Notes: generated from the sequence alone by a model not told the origin. A stretch of DNA of 64,000 nt from Acaryochloris sp. IP29b_bin.148 (GCF_028285565.1 NZ_JANQOY010000157.1:1-64000), one strand, 5' to 3'. Positions 1 to 9,689 are shown, counted from the stretch's first letter. Numbers and translations are program-made.

Positions 1-129
1 ATTCGTCGAGGAAATTTCACTTCCACGGATGATTTGCAACAGCGCATCCTCGAATTTATTGAATATTGCAATCACACAATGGCCAAACCTTTCCAGTGGC
101 AAGTTAAGGGATTCACTCCGTACGGATAA
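1..129 (+). CDS. C-terminal end of an IS630-family transposase (cut by window edge)
   Basis: The reading frame is open from base 1 and ends at a TAA at 127-129, giving 42 codons. The tail reads TMAKPFQWQVKG, which matches the characteristic C-terminus of IS630/Tc1-type DDE transposases (family knowledge, 'N.TMAKPF.W..KG'). The catalytic DDE residues would lie upstream of the window, so I cannot tell whether the element is intact. A LanC-like gene starts 76 bp downstream. The element's terminal inverted repeat should lie in 130-204, but I could not define it without the left end. Confidence 0.65.
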   Translation: MRRGNFTSTDDLQQRILEFIEYCNHTMAKPFQWQVKGFTPYG

Positions 130-204
130 CTGATGAACTATTTACAGATCTATGGACTAGGGACCTTGGAGGCCAAGGAGCAAAGAGCCAAGGACGATTA
201 AAAG

Positions 205-1407
205 ATGACACTTTTTGATCCAACCCGACACTGTCCACTCGTGCAACTAGAGTGGGACCGCAATACAGCTCAACAAGCAATAGCAGCGATCACCCACAAG
301 ACCATCACTCAACTGGAAACTACACCGTTATTGTCTAGGCATCCGATGGACGATCAAGCATTTGGCAGCGACTTGTATTTTGGTAAAGCGGGAGTACTGT
401 GGGCAATTAATTATCTACAAACTGTTGGGGCGGTTGACTCGACCTTTGATGTTACTACCCATCTCGATGCAACGCTAGAACAAAACCACCAGCGCTATTC
501 GCAAGTCAGTCCTTATCCAGAGCAGTCATCTTATTTGTTTGGAGAACTACCGCTACTGCTGTTGCAATACAAACTCTCTCCCTCTGAAACCAAAGCCACT
601 CAAATCTTACGTTCGATTCACAAGAACGACTCTCAGCCCATTCGAGAGCTAATGTGGGGCATTGCAGGCTCGATGCTAGCTGCTTACTTTATGTATCAGT
701 GGACACATGAATCAATATGGCAAGAGGTCTTTAAATTGCAGGCAGATCTACTGCTAAATGAGTGGCAACTTGTTGGTGAAGTTGGGTATTTGTGGATGAT
801 TGACTTGTACGGTAGTCAGCAGCAATGGCTGGGACCTGTACATGGCTTTGCCAGTAACTTAACGCCATTGCTGATTGGGCAGTCTTTACTGACAGATCAG
901 GAATTTCAAGACATCTCAGCCAAAGCCATGATAACGGTAGTTCAGACGGCAATCACCGAGGATGGTGGTGCAAACTGGTCAGCCGTTTATGATGTTGCCA
1001 ATCCAAGTCAGACTCCACAATTGGTGCAGTATTGTCATGGTGCACCTGGAATGGTGACATCTTTGGCAATGTTACCGAAGGGCATCAATGAGGAGTTCGA
1101 TCTCATTTTGGAGCAAGGTGGAGAACTGACTTGGCAAGCAGGTCCGTTGAAGAAGGGGTCAAATCTGTGTCACGGTACTGGAGGCAATGGCTATGCGTTC
1201 CTGAAGCTATTTATGCGAACAGGAAACCAGATGTGGCTTGATCGCGCTAGAGCCTTTGCAATGCATGCAATCAAACAGTATCGCCTCTCTCAGGAACTCT
1301 ATGGTCAGTTACGCTATCCACTTTGGACAGGAGACCTTGGTCTAGCGGTGTATCTGTGGGACTGTCTGCAAGAACAAGCGAATTTTCCAACGATTGACCT
1401 GTTCTAG
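205..1407 (+). CDS. LanC/LANCL-like protein (lanthionine synthetase C family)
   Basis: This 400-residue protein has the repeated glycine-rich helical motifs of the LanC alpha/alpha barrel. GPVHGFAS lies near residue 213, YCHGAPGMV at about 276-284, LCHGTGGNGYAFL at about 321-333, and WTGDLGLAVYLWDCL close to the end. The family's zinc ligands are visible as C277, C322 and H323. In lanthipeptide cyclases these bind the zinc that activates cysteine thiols. The CHGAPG and CHGxxGN spellings resemble the LANCL branch as much as bacterial LanC. No LanB or LanM dehydratase, precursor peptide or exporter lies beside it, so a role in lanthipeptide synthesis is not supported here. A glutathione- or dehydroamino-acid-related repair role, as proposed for LANCL proteins, is possible. 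The ATG at 205 is the first start in the frame, and the ribosome site is weak. Confidence 0.8.
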   Translation: MTLFDPTRHCPLVQLEWDRNTAQQAIAAITHKTITQLETTPLLSRHPMDDQAFGSDLYFGKAGVLWAINYLQTVGAVDSTFDVTTHLDATLEQNHQRYSQVSPYPEQSSYLFGELPLLLLQYKLSPSETKATQILRSIHKNDSQPIRELMWGIAGSMLAAYFMYQWTHESIWQEVFKLQADLLLNEWQLVGEVGYLWMIDLYGSQQQWLGPVHGFASNLTPLLIGQSLLTDQEFQDISAKAMITVVQTAITEDGGANWSAVYDVANPSQTPQLVQYCHGAPGMVTSLAMLPKGINEEFDLILEQGGELTWQAGPLKKGSNLCHGTGGNGYAFLKLFMRTGNQMWLDRARAFAMHAIKQYRLSQELYGQLRYPLWTGDLGLAVYLWDCLQEQANFPTIDLF

Positions 1408-1584
1408 TGCTGTTACTGTTGCCCTAGCCGTCCTTATCCTGGAATATCAGGAAATCATTGAAACTTTGAGAGAAATTTTCTGTTTATTCGTGAAACACAT
1501 AGCAACCCGTCAGTTCCTCACCCCAAGATCAGTAGGTGAGATGTATCAAAACAAGGTTCCCTCTGATTAGAGTACAGGACAGCC

Positions 1585-2169
1585 ATGAGCCAACCTCTAC
1601 CCTCCCTGACCGTCAATCGTTCCTTCATGGCAGAGTTCATTGAAGCGGAGAAACCCTGCTGTGCTTTGGGAATAGTAGAAGTCGAGGAGCAGCAATGTGG
1701 GTTTGTGGCTCTACGACCTGAGCCAATGATTCCCCCAGGCGCAACGGATCTGGGTTTCAATTTTTGGCATACCCTTTTCGGAACTAGCACCTATGAAGTC
1801 ATCCACTTTGCCTTTGAATTCTATGGGTTCCAAACGTTCAATGTTCTGATCAACCCCAATAATGCGATCACGAAAACGGTATTGCAACTCATGATCAAAA
1901 CTAGGGACTACTTTTTCTTTGCCATTGATGAAGAGACGGGGATTGCAACAGCTTTTCGGAGTCAGATTGAGGATGACACTTTACTAAGCTTGACGGAAAA
2001 CTGGGAGCGGATTCAGGATTCCAACACAACGGAGGACCAATACCATCAGACGATGCTGAAGTTTGCAGCAAAGCCACACCCTCCAGGAATTCTGCTCAAA
2101 TGGGTGTGCAGGGATAATGTGGAGTATTTGGATCTGAGCGAGGATCGGATGAATTTGACGCCTGCATAG
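1585..2169 (+). CDS. conserved hypothetical protein, 194 aa
   Basis: I do not recognise a family. The protein is soluble and rich in acidic and aromatic residues, with no signal peptide or membrane segment. The middle is hydrophobic (HFAFEFYGFQTFNVLINPNN) and looks like a mixed alpha/beta fold. The C-terminal third is more polar. It starts at an ATG after a 177-bp gap and ends 1 bp before a perfect palindrome. It is transcribed alone, since the next gene is convergent. The full open frame with ordinary codon use makes a real gene likely. Confidence 0.6.
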   Translation: MSQPLPSLTVNRSFMAEFIEAEKPCCALGIVEVEEQQCGFVALRPEPMIPPGATDLGFNFWHTLFGTSTYEVIHFAFEFYGFQTFNVLINPNNAITKTVLQLMIKTRDYFFFAIDEETGIATAFRSQIEDDTLLSLTENWERIQDSNTTEDQYHQTMLKFAAKPHPPGILLKWVCRDNVEYLDLSEDRMNLTPA

Positions 2170-2185
2170 TCACTGAATTCAGTGA
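2170..2185. terminator. 16-bp perfect palindrome directly after a stop codon
   Basis: TCACTGAATTCAGTGA starts at the base after the TAG of the 194-aa gene. It is a perfect inverted repeat that could fold as a 7-bp stem with a 2-base centre. No T-run follows on either strand, so it is not a classical intrinsic terminator. It may stabilise the mRNA end or be a protein site. Confidence 0.35.
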
Positions 2186-2255
2186 TACAAGCCCTCCTCG
2201 CCTGCCAGAATGTATCTGTTATTGCGCAAAAAAGCAGCTCAGGTTTACATTTGGT

Positions 2256-2337
2256 GTTACTACTCAGGCTTAAATCATTGTGTTGAGAATGAAGGCATGA
2301 CTCTTTCTGGCACTATGTTTTAAGCCTGGGCAGTAAC
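2256..2337. repeat. 82-bp element with about 19-bp terminal inverted repeats
   Basis: The left end GTTACTACTCAGGCTTAAA and the reverse complement of the right end, GTTACTGCCCAGGCTTAAA, differ at only two positions. The 44 bases between them have no open frame. The right end touches the stop codon of the next convergent gene. This is the structure of a miniature inverted-repeat element. It could also act as a bidirectional hairpin terminator between the two convergent genes. Confidence 0.5.
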
Positions 2338-2547
2338 TTAGTAGCTATCATTATCACCAGCAGTTTGTAGACCTAGCTGGCGATTCGCCTGGTTGAGACG
2401 CTCTGCGATCGCTTCCCGCCATTGCAAACTCACCTCAGGGTCCGCTAGCACTTCCTGGGCCATCTGCCGATAGTGAGCGCTACTAACCTTATCGACTTTC
2501 TCAAGCAGGTTGAGGTTGTCATAAACAGTTTTTGGAGAAGGTTTCAT
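2338..2547 (-). CDS. small hypothetical protein, 69 aa
   Basis: The ORF track extends this frame to 101 residues and into gltD. I chose the internal ATG at 2547 because AAGGA sits 10 bases upstream and because the longer version would overlap the end of gltD. The protein, MKPSPKTVYDNL..., is predicted to be mostly helical and charged, with no membrane segment. I do not recognise it. It lies 56 bp downstream of gltD on the same strand, so it may be co-transcribed with gltD. Confidence 0.55.
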   Translation of the reverse strand: MKPSPKTVYDNLNLLEKVDKVSSAHYRQMAQEVLADPEVSLQWREAIAERLNQANRQLGLQTAGDNDSY

Positions 2548-2603
2548 GTCGTTCCATTCCTTAAAGAGTTGAAGACTTGCATTCTCTAGAGCAAATATTA
2601 TAG

Positions 2604-4088
2604 CTACGGTAAATCCGTTTGACCCATCAGGTAGCGATCGCATTCCCGAGCTGCCCCTCGACCTTCATTAAAGGCCCAGACCACCAGACTTTGGCCCCGA
2701 CGGCAATCTCCCGCCGCAAACACACCTGGGATACTGGTCGTGTATTGTTCATATTCAGCTTTGACATTGCCACGCGGATCCAGGTCTAAACCCAAGGAAT
2801 CTAACAGCGGCTGTTCTGGCCCCAAAAAGCCCATCGCCAGCAGTACCAATTGAGCGGGAATCACTTTTTCTGAACCCGGCACATGAACAGGGGTGAATCG
2901 GCCTTGGTCATCCTTTTCCCAGGCCACCTGCACCGTATGCAGGGCCTTCACATGGCCCTGCTCATCCCCTTCGAATCGGGTGGTCATTGTTAAATACCCC
3001 CGAGGATCATCACCAAACACCGCAGCCGCCTCTTCTTGACCATAGTCGAGCCGATAGACCTTGGGCCATTCCGGCCAAGGATTATTAGCGGCCCGTTCTA
3101 AGGGCGGCTTGGGCATAATTTCTAGCTGTACCAAACTCTTACAGTTATGGCGGATGGAGGTGCCCACGCAATCTGTTCCCGTGTCACCACCACCGATAAC
3201 GACAACATCTTTACCTTGGGCTGAAATCACCTGGTCGTTGAGGCTGGCATCCATCACCGCCTTGGTATTCGCCGTTAGAAAGTCCATAGCAAAGTGAATC
3301 CCCTCCAACTCCCGACCTTCAATTGGCAAATCGCGGGGACGGGTAGCTCCCGTGCAGAGGACCACGGCATCAAAATCTTTGAGTAAGGATTCAGCGGGTA
3401 GGTCTTTACCCACTTCGGTATTACAAACAAACTTCACGCCTTCTTCTTCTAAAAGCTGGAGACGACGCATCACCACCTGCTCTTTCTCCAACTTCATATT
3501 GGGGATGCCGTAGGTCAACAAACCGCCGGGGCGATCGGCCCGCTCCAGCACCGTCACCCAATGGCCTGCCTTGTTGAGCTGGGCAGCAGCACAGAGTCCA
3601 GCGGGGCCAGAACCGACAACAGCAACCTTTTTGCCCGTGCGTTTTTCAGGCGGTTGGGGAGTAATCCAGCCCTCTTCCCAACCTCGATCAACAATGGTTT
3701 GCTCAATGTTTTTGATGGTTACGGGCGGATTCGTAATTCCCAGTACACAGGAGCCTTCACAGGGCGCGGGGCAGACTCGCCCCGTAAATTCAGGGAAATT
3801 ATTGGTTTTATGCAGCCGATCGAGGGCTTCTCTCCATAATCCTCGATAGACCAAATCATTCCATTCTGGAATCAAGTTATTGATGGGGCACCCACTGGCC
3901 ATATTGCTGATCACGGTGCCCGTATGGCAAAACGGCGTCCCACAATCCATGCACCGAGCCCCTTGGTTGCGGAGCCGATCTTCGGGTAAATGCTGATGGA
4001 ATTCATCCCAATTCTTAATCCGCTCTAATGGCGGACGATCCGTTGGAATTTCGCGGACAAATTCAATGAAACCAGTCGGTTTACCCAT
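2604..4088 (-). CDS. gltD: glutamate synthase small subunit (NADPH-type, GltD)
   Basis: GltD passes electrons from NADPH through FAD and iron-sulfur clusters to the large subunit GltB, which converts 2-oxoglutarate and glutamine to two glutamates. The N-terminal cysteine-rich ferredoxin-like domain is visible ([13 protein letters not shown] near residue 46, then GCPINN and [10 protein letters not shown]). The FAD-binding Rossmann motif is [17 protein letters not shown] near 156, and the NAD(P)H motif is [13 protein letters not shown] near 296. The C-terminal FAD motif ([18 protein letters not shown]) is present. The length of 494 residues is normal for the family. gltB is not in the window. 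The ATG at 4088 begins [10 protein letters not shown], the usual family N-terminus. Confidence 0.95.
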   Translation of the reverse strand: MGKPTGFIEFVREIPTDRPPLERIKNWDEFHQHLPEDRLRNQGARCMDCGTPFCHTGTVISNMASGCPINNLIPEWNDLVYRGLWREALDRLHKTNNFPEFTGRVCPAPCEGSCVLGITNPPVTIKNIEQTIVDRGWEEGWITPQPPEKRTGKKVAVVGSGPAGLCAAAQLNKAGHWVTVLERADRPGGLLTYGIPNMKLEKEQVVMRRLQLLEEEGVKFVCNTEVGKDLPAESLLKDFDAVVLCTGATRPRDLPIEGRELEGIHFAMDFLTANTKAVMDASLNDQVISAQGKDVVVIGGGDTGTDCVGTSIRHNCKSLVQLEIMPKPPLERAANNPWPEWPKVYRLDYGQEEAAAVFGDDPRGYLTMTTRFEGDEQGHVKALHTVQVAWEKDDQGRFTPVHVPGSEKVIPAQLVLLAMGFLGPEQPLLDSLGLDLDPRGNVKAEYEQYTTSIPGVFAAGDCRRGQSLVVWAFNEGRGAARECDRYLMGQTDLP

Positions 4089-4409
4089 AGTTGTGTCTTC
4101 AGTTAGTAGTCTTGAGCCAAATCAGCGCCATCGAGATCTTAGCTTTCACCCTTTCGTTCAAACGAAAGAAGCCAAGATTCTTATTTTTTTCTCTACCCCT
4201 CGCTAAAGTCAAGAGAGGACACCTATTCAACAATCTATCGCCTCTTCTGATTAGGGAAGGATAAGATCACAATTTTTCTTGGATCCGCATCGCCAATCAA
4301 GGGATAGGATTTTAGCCTGCCAACCCGATCAGCCGGGAGGTTTGGTGCGTTGGCTCATGTGACTTGCTGACGTCCCTTTAAGTCTTCGAGCAGCAAGTCG
4401 ATTTCCTTC
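4089..4409. other. 321-bp intergenic region upstream of gltD
   Basis: This stretch should hold the gltD promoter on the minus strand. I found no clear GTA-N8-TAC NtcA site. The only strong structure is the palindrome at 4151-4168, listed separately. No convincing short ORF was seen. Confidence 0.4.
4151..4168. promoter_or_regulatory. 18-bp palindrome upstream of gltD, candidate operator
   Basis: CTTTCGTT-CA-AACGAAAG is a perfect 8-bp inverted repeat with a 2-bp spacer, centred about 72 bp upstream of the gltD ATG. The compact symmetry suits a dimeric repressor or activator. The regulator is unknown. Confidence 0.4.
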
Positions 4410-4637
4410 TCATTGTGCCGGGTGTTGGCTTGAGATAGTACTAACCGACCCCGCAATGTCTTGCAGCTCACTTGTGATGGCATCTAATTTTTGGTTGATG
4501 GTGACAAACTGATGCTTGGTCGCAGCGGCCACAGCAGAGCGAAACAGAAACCAGACCAGACCCAATAGTGAACCAAGGGCAACTACTGTTCCGCCCACCC
4601 CAGCTCCGTACTCTTTGATGAATTGCAGGATAGACAT
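4410..4637 (-). CDS. small single-pass membrane protein, 75 aa
   Basis: The 75-residue product has one hydrophobic segment (GVGGTVVALGSLLGLVWFLF, about residues 13-32). After it comes a heptad-like C-terminal helix, INQKLDAITSELQDIAGSVSTI, which could be a short coiled coil. The ATG is preceded by AGGAGG at 9 bases, an excellent ribosome site, so the gene is probably real despite its size. The shape recalls phage holin-like or hemolysin XhlA-like small proteins, but there is no phage context and I do not assign a function. Confidence 0.65.
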   Translation of the reverse strand: MSILQFIKEYGAGVGGTVVALGSLLGLVWFLFRSAVAAATKHQFVTINQKLDAITSELQDIAGSVSTISSQHPAQ

Positions 4638-5089
4638 TAGTGCTGTCCTCCTGTTTCGCCCAAAAAATTCTGTACATTAGACATGTGACTAGCTCCTTAG
4701 TTACAGCCTGCGGGACCGCTATCCACGGCAGGCGCTCTAATCCCAGTATACCGCTGCATTTTTGCATATCGGGGGGAGTTTAACGGCCTTCATGTTGCCT
4801 TTTAGTTAACTCTTCTATCGAACAGGATGGGTCATAGCCATTTACACAATTGAATCGGTCTATCCGTTTCTGTTCCGCTTTCAGATCTGCCTCATTTGGA
4901 GGCACAATGCGATCGCAAAAGATTTGATGAATGTCACAGTTAAGCGTATAGAACCCGAAGTATTACGCCGCGCCGAGATACTGATGGGCACCAAGATTGC
5001 GCAGCCTACAGTTTGGTGGTCATTCACAAAAGAGTTCAGCTTGGGTTTCCGGCATACTATTCTCAGACAGACTGAGTTTAGGGCTGAAT
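4638..5089. other. 452-bp intergenic region between divergent genes
   Basis: It should hold the promoters for the small membrane protein (minus) and the antiporter (plus). A HIP1 octamer GCGATCGC occurs near 4911. The 70-aa frame at 4924-5136 overlaps the antiporter start and shows no coding hallmark. No other structure was seen. Confidence 0.3.
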
Positions 5090-6664
5090 ATGCTGGAAAG
5101 TACCCTTTGGATTTTGCTACTCGGGTTTGGGGCTAGCCAGGTCGCACAACGGATGGCCGCCCCTGGTCTGATTGGCATGATCTTGGCAGGTATCTTACTG
5201 GGGCCTGAAGGATTGAATCGCATTAGCCCAGCTGTCCTAGCCAATGCCGCTGAGTTACGCACTCTAGCCGTCGTTGTTATCCTGATGCGTGCAGGCTTAG
5301 GACTCGATCGGGACAAACTTAAACAGCAGGGGAGCGTGGCCTTACGCTTGGGCTTTTTGCCCGCCCTCTGTGAAGCGATCGCAATTGCACTATCAGCCAA
5401 ATTCCTGTTTCAATTTGATTGGATCACAGGCTTACTGTTAGGTTGCATCCTCAGTGCAGAATCTCCTGCGGTCATCGTTCCAGGTATGCTGCGTCTCAAG
5501 CGTTTAGGGTGGGGCGTAGACAAAGGGATTGCCGATGCCATTCTCACAGGTAGTGCCTTATCGGATGTCTTGATACTGTCCGTGTTTGGCTTACTGCTCA
5601 ATTTCATCACTCAAGACTCAGGCCATTCTTGGGCCATCCATCTGCTGTTCCTACAAGTGATTCTACAAATTGGGCTAGGGGGATTAGGTGGCTATCTCGC
5701 CGCCCGGTTATTGACGCTCCTTGCAATAACCACTTGGATGCAAACTCTAGTGCATGAAGTGATGGTTGCCGCCTGTCTTGCCCTACTGCTCGCCATTGTT
5801 GCTGCATCCATCCCCTATTTTTCTGGGTATTTAGCCGTTATGGCCTTTGGATTCTTCTTAATCAAATTTGATCCCCCCTTAGCCCGGCGGCTACGCATTG
5901 GCTTTAATACCCTCTGGGTCGTGGCAGAAATTGTCCTGTTTGTGTTGATGGGTGCTAGTATCCAACTCAATATTCTGGGCAAAGCAGTCTTGCCGGGCTT
6001 GCTATTGCTAGGAATTGGCTTGGTGGGAGGGCGAATGATGGGTTGGGCCTTATCGACGTATCGGAGTAATTGGCATTGGAAGGAACGGCTCTTCCTCTTA
6101 CCTGGCAATTCAGCCAAAGCGACGGTCCAAGCCGCGATTGGGGCTGTTCCCTTAAGTTTGAATATTGAGGGCGGCGACATCATATTAGCGGTGGCTGCCC
6201 TGTCGATCTTGGTGACGGCCCCCTTAGGGGCCTGGGCTATTCCCACCTTTGCCCCTAAACTGCTGACTCAATCTCCTGTAGACCCCACTAAAGTGATCGT
6301 TAATCCCAAGACGGTCTTACTAGCAGCCGTTGATACGTCTGACTTCGCCATTCCAGTCCTAGAAAAGGCGGCTGAACTAGCTCGCCGCAGTCAGTCTGAT
6401 GTGATCGTTCTTCACGCTTCACAGGAACAACCCGCATTGATCGAGACACTGCAATCTCATACCCGTCGGTTGTTACTAGATGTTCCCCATCAGTTTAGGG
6501 TTGTCAACGGGAGCACAGCGGAGGCAATCTTGACTGCAGCCCAGCACCATCAAGCGAGCGAAATCATTATGGGTAAACGGGGACATCGCTGGCAGCCAGC
6601 CGATGTGGGATCGGTTTCTCAAGCGGTGTTAGCAACGAGTACCATTCCCGTTTTGCTGGTGTAA
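5090..6664 (+). CDS. sodium/proton antiporter (CPA family) with C-terminal UspA domain
   Basis: The first 390 residues or so are an integral membrane domain of the monovalent cation:proton antiporter type. It has ten or more hydrophobic segments and a GMILAGILLGPEGL motif near the N-terminus, typical of CPA1/CPA2 exchangers. The stretch from about 400 to the end (VIVNPKTVLLAAVDTSDFA ... IIMGKRGH ... SVSQAVLATSTIPVLLV) is a universal-stress-protein domain, which normally binds ATP. The track starts at 4997. I prefer the ATG at 5090 (MLESTLWILLLGFGASQ), because the extra 31 residues are polar and unlike an antiporter N-terminus. The protein would exchange Na+ or K+ for H+ at the cytoplasmic or thylakoid membrane, with the USP domain as a sensor (inference). 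It appears monocistronic. Confidence 0.85.
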   Translation: MLESTLWILLLGFGASQVAQRMAAPGLIGMILAGILLGPEGLNRISPAVLANAAELRTLAVVVILMRAGLGLDRDKLKQQGSVALRLGFLPALCEAIAIALSAKFLFQFDWITGLLLGCILSAESPAVIVPGMLRLKRLGWGVDKGIADAILTGSALSDVLILSVFGLLLNFITQDSGHSWAIHLLFLQVILQIGLGGLGGYLAARLLTLLAITTWMQTLVHEVMVAACLALLLAIVAASIPYFSGYLAVMAFGFFLIKFDPPLARRLRIGFNTLWVVAEIVLFVLMGASIQLNILGKAVLPGLLLLGIGLVGGRMMGWALSTYRSNWHWKERLFLLPGNSAKATVQAAIGAVPLSLNIEGGDIILAVAALSILVTAPLGAWAIPTFAPKLLTQSPVDPTKVIVNPKTVLLAAVDTSDFAIPVLEKAAELARRSQSDVIVLHASQEQPALIETLQSHTRRLLLDVPHQFRVVNGSTAEAILTAAQHHQASEIIMGKRGHRWQPADVGSVSQAVLATSTIPVLLV

Positions 6665-6850
6665 TACAGAGCATAGCGCTATCTGCTGAACTCAACGATT
6701 GCTATAAGCTCTGGTTTCTACGCAGAGATTCATCGCAAATCTGCTCTTTATTCAGCACATTTGTCTCAATATATGCGAGGATGCTCAGGTCCATTTACTG
6801 TCTAATAAATCCCCCAAATCCCCTTCTTTGTCGCCTAGAGATCTAATGTC

Positions 6851-8455
6851 ATGATGAGTCCAAGAATGAGCTTGGCAACGACGACCTTCGGGACAGCGTC
6901 ATTACTGTTCGGCCTCTCAGGTCTACCTGCTCACGCTTCATCACTAGAACTGAACCGCTTAGATCGTGGACATCGAATTCTGATTCAGCGAGGGCTTCAA
7001 CTTTCGGCGCGAGTGTACGGTATCAATGCTGAAAGTCGTCCCAATGATGATGAATTTTGGACTGATTGGCAGGCCAGCAATTTTACAGCTATCGATGTGG
7101 GGGGATGGACGCCCCGATTAGAAGCCGACCGAGAGAACGTGCGTTGGGTTACTTGGCGATCAAACAAACAAGATCCCACCCAGAGCTTTAGCGACAGTTT
7201 CTTTGCCTCAGGTCAGGGCCAAACGCTAGTGGGTTGGCAATATAAAGATGAGCAAGATATTGGCGATCCGACAGAATTGAAAGCCTTAGAAACATGGATC
7301 AAGCATCATCGCCCCTTACTGCCCAATACCCTTCTGTATACCAATCAACATGGTGATGAGCGGTTCGGCGGCTCTGGTAGTTACGAAGATGCCAGCTTGC
7401 GGCGGTACCTCCGCCGAGTCCAGCCCGATATGCTGATGCAGGATACCTATCCCTATGGTGTTTGGAATGATTTAGGCAACCAAGGTGGACGCCCCGCCCA
7501 GTTACTGTACGCCATGGTCAGGTATCGGAAATTTGCGCTAGCAGGGCATGATGGTTCGGGGCGTAAACCCATTCCTTATGGCTTGTGGGTCCAAGCGTTT
7601 AGAGGCAGCTCTGCGATTGGAACATGGTCCCGATTTCCCTCTGAATCTGAGTTGCGGCAACAGCAATTTTCTGCCTTAACCCTTGGATATAAATTTATTA
7701 GTGCCTATACCTATAATGGCAATCGCAGTTTTGGCACATGGGAGTCCCCATTTTTCAGCCGCCCCCTTGGTAAAGGCCCCACACCCGCCTTTCGCCAAAT
7801 AGCAGAGATTAATCGACAAAGCCTTAATTTAGGACCGACGTTAGTGCGCTTACTCAGCACGGATATTCGGATCGTGCCCGGGCCTCCAGCTTTATCCGAT
7901 TTGATTACGCCCAAGATTCCGCTGTGGAATCCGCAAGCCGATCCCTATATGACTCGACTGGAGGCTCAGAATTTAGGCACGATTTATGGTGGACGCAGAG
8001 GAGATGTGTTAGTGGGCTATTTTAAGCCGCTCTTAGAAAGCTTTGATGGTCCTGCAAAGAATCAACACTATTTTATGCTCACCAATGGGTTGGCAGGTAA
8101 GCGGCACTCCATTGAGCAGACTCGTCAAAAACTCACCGTCGAGTTTGACTTTGGTGATAGTGGGATTACGGGCTTACAGCGTCTTAGTCGAGAGACAGGC
8201 AACGTCGAAGCGATCCAAGCCGGATGGACTGAGGAAGTGGCCCCAGGTCTGATATCTCGTTTCGTTTCGCTGGGCGATCGCAAGTACCGTCTCACCTTAG
8301 TACTCGATGGCGGCACAGGAGACTTGTTTAAATTTGATACAGGTGCACCTTTCGTTGGTCAAGCGACTGGATCACCCACAAGCCTAACCTCAACGCCAGT
8401 GGAGGGTAAACCCCAAAAGCCTATTCGGGATCAACCCAACGGCCGTCAGCCTTAA
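6851..8455 (+). CDS. secreted protein of unknown function, 534 aa
   Basis: The N-terminus is a signal peptide with a hydrophobic core ([16 protein letters not shown]) and a probable AHA-S cleavage site near residue 29. Several ATG codons lie close together (6851, 6854, 6866), so the exact start is uncertain. The mature part is rich in Trp, Tyr and Asp, with stretches such as [13 protein letters not shown] and [14 protein letters not shown]. These resemble acidic active-site loops of TIM-barrel glycoside hydrolases, followed by a beta-rich C-terminal part. That resemblance is only an impression and I assign no family. The C-terminus is low-complexity, rich in Pro, Thr and Gly. The last 35 bp overlap the 3' end of convergent ispG. 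Confidence 0.6.
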   Translation: MMSPRMSLATTTFGTASLLFGLSGLPAHASSLELNRLDRGHRILIQRGLQLSARVYGINAESRPNDDEFWTDWQASNFTAIDVGGWTPRLEADRENVRWVTWRSNKQDPTQSFSDSFFASGQGQTLVGWQYKDEQDIGDPTELKALETWIKHHRPLLPNTLLYTNQHGDERFGGSGSYEDASLRRYLRRVQPDMLMQDTYPYGVWNDLGNQGGRPAQLLYAMVRYRKFALAGHDGSGRKPIPYGLWVQAFRGSSAIGTWSRFPSESELRQQQFSALTLGYKFISAYTYNGNRSFGTWESPFFSRPLGKGPTPAFRQIAEINRQSLNLGPTLVRLLSTDIRIVPGPPALSDLITPKIPLWNPQADPYMTRLEAQNLGTIYGGRRGDVLVGYFKPLLESFDGPAKNQHYFMLTNGLAGKRHSIEQTRQKLTVEFDFGDSGITGLQRLSRETGNVEAIQAGWTEEVAPGLISRFVSLGDRKYRLTLVLDGGTGDLFKFDTGAPFVGQATGSPTSLTSTPVEGKPQKPIRDQPNGRQP

Positions 8456-9689
8456 TCAGATTGATCAATTCGGCGACGCCTTCGGTCTCTGGCACTTTCT
8501 TCACCTCTTCTCGACCTCGATAAAGGGAAATATAGCCCGGTTGTTTGCCGACATAGCCATAGTCTGCATCAGCCATTTCACCGGGACCATTGACGATACA
8601 GCCCATCACGGCAATATCTAATCCCGTCAGATGATTGGTCGCAGACCGCACCTGATGCAAGACATCTTCCAGATTAAAGAGGGTGCGGCCACAGGAGGGA
8701 CAAGCCACATATTCCACCATAGTTTTGCGGAGTCCCAAGGCTTGGAGAATGCTATAACAAACAGGAATTTCCTTCTCTGGAGATTCGGTGAGGGACACCC
8801 TAAGGGTATCGCCAATGCCGTCTGCTAGCAGGGTGGCGATGCCAGCCGTTGACTTAATCCGGCCATATTCACCATCTCCGGCCTCCGTTACGCCCAAATG
8901 CAGGGGATAGTCCATCCCCGATTCATCCATTCGTTGAGCCATTAATCGATAGGCAGCCAGCATGACAGGCACCCGAGAGGCTTTCATGGAAATCACCAGA
9001 TTATTGAAATCTAGAGATTGGCAGATGCGAATAAACTCCAACGCCGACTCCACCATGCCTTCGGGCGTATCTCCGTAGGTAAATAACATCCGCTCTGCCA
9101 AAGAGCCATGATTCACCCCAATCCGCATGGCCTTGTTCTGGTCTCGCAAGGAAACCACTAAAGGCTCCAGGGTTTCACGAATTTTATCGCCAATATTGTC
9201 AAACTCAGATTGCGAAAACTCGGTTCGATCATCCTTCGCCTTTTCAAAAACGTACAGGCCAGGATTAATCCGCACCTTATCGACATGCTTGGCGACTTCT
9301 AGGGCAATTTTCATGCCGTTATGGTGAACATCCGCCACCAGTGGGACCGATTGATACGTTGCTGCTAATTGCGCTTTGATTTTGGCTAGGGCCTTGGCAT
9401 GGGCCATGCTGGGCACGGTGACGCGCACAATTTCGCACCCCAACTCATGCAGACGGCGAATGGCTGCAACGGAGCCCTCGATATCGAGGGTATCTTCATT
9501 GATCATGGACTGAACCACCACAGGGTGGCCTCCACCAATCGTCACATCCCCAACGGGAACCGGGCGAGTCTTGCGTCGAACAATCGAGGTCGAAACAGGG
9601 GTGGACTGCTCGTCAGCATCTTTGACAGGGGTAGGTAAAGTCTGCATGGTGAAGGGGTTAAGGCCACGATAAGGAAACTCCAGGAGCAT
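8421..9689 (-). CDS. ispG: 4-hydroxy-3-methylbut-2-enyl diphosphate synthase (IspG/GcpE)
   Basis: IspG converts methylerythritol cyclodiphosphate to HMBPP in the MEP isoprenoid pathway, using a [4Fe-4S] cluster and, in cyanobacteria, ferredoxin. The N-terminal TIM-barrel signatures are clear ([22 protein letters not shown], then [11 protein letters not shown]). The cluster-binding cysteines appear in [14 protein letters not shown] and CIVNGPGEM. The 422-residue length is in the family range. Two starts are plausible. The ATG at 9689 has GGAG 5 bases upstream. The ATG at 9647 (MQTLPTPVK) removes 14 residues but lacks a ribosome site. I keep the longer form. The 3' end overlaps the secreted-protein gene. 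Confidence 0.95.
   Translation of the reverse strand: MLLEFPYRGLNPFTMQTLPTPVKDADEQSTPVSTSIVRRKTRPVPVGDVTIGGGHPVVVQSMINEDTLDIEGSVAAIRRLHELGCEIVRVTVPSMAHAKALAKIKAQLAATYQSVPLVADVHHNGMKIALEVAKHVDKVRINPGLYVFEKAKDDRTEFSQSEFDNIGDKIRETLEPLVVSLRDQNKAMRIGVNHGSLAERMLFTYGDTPEGMVESALEFIRICQSLDFNNLVISMKASRVPVMLAAYRLMAQRMDESGMDYPLHLGVTEAGDGEYGRIKSTAGIATLLADGIGDTLRVSLTESPEKEIPVCYSILQALGLRKTMVEYVACPSCGRTLFNLEDVLHQVRSATNHLTGLDIAVMGCIVNGPGEMADADYGYVGKQPGYISLYRGREEVKKVPETEGVAELINLIKADGRWVDPE

Noticed and set aside
205-1407. A lanthipeptide biosynthetic cluster at the left edge
   Set aside because: Only the LanC-like gene is present; no precursor, dehydratase, protease or transporter is visible.
4468-4767. 99-aa minus-strand ORF
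   Set aside because: It is a shadow of the 75-aa membrane protein, which has a much better ribosome site.
4924-5136. 70-aa ORF ahead of the antiporter
   Set aside because: It overlaps the antiporter start in another frame and shows no family or good ribosome site.
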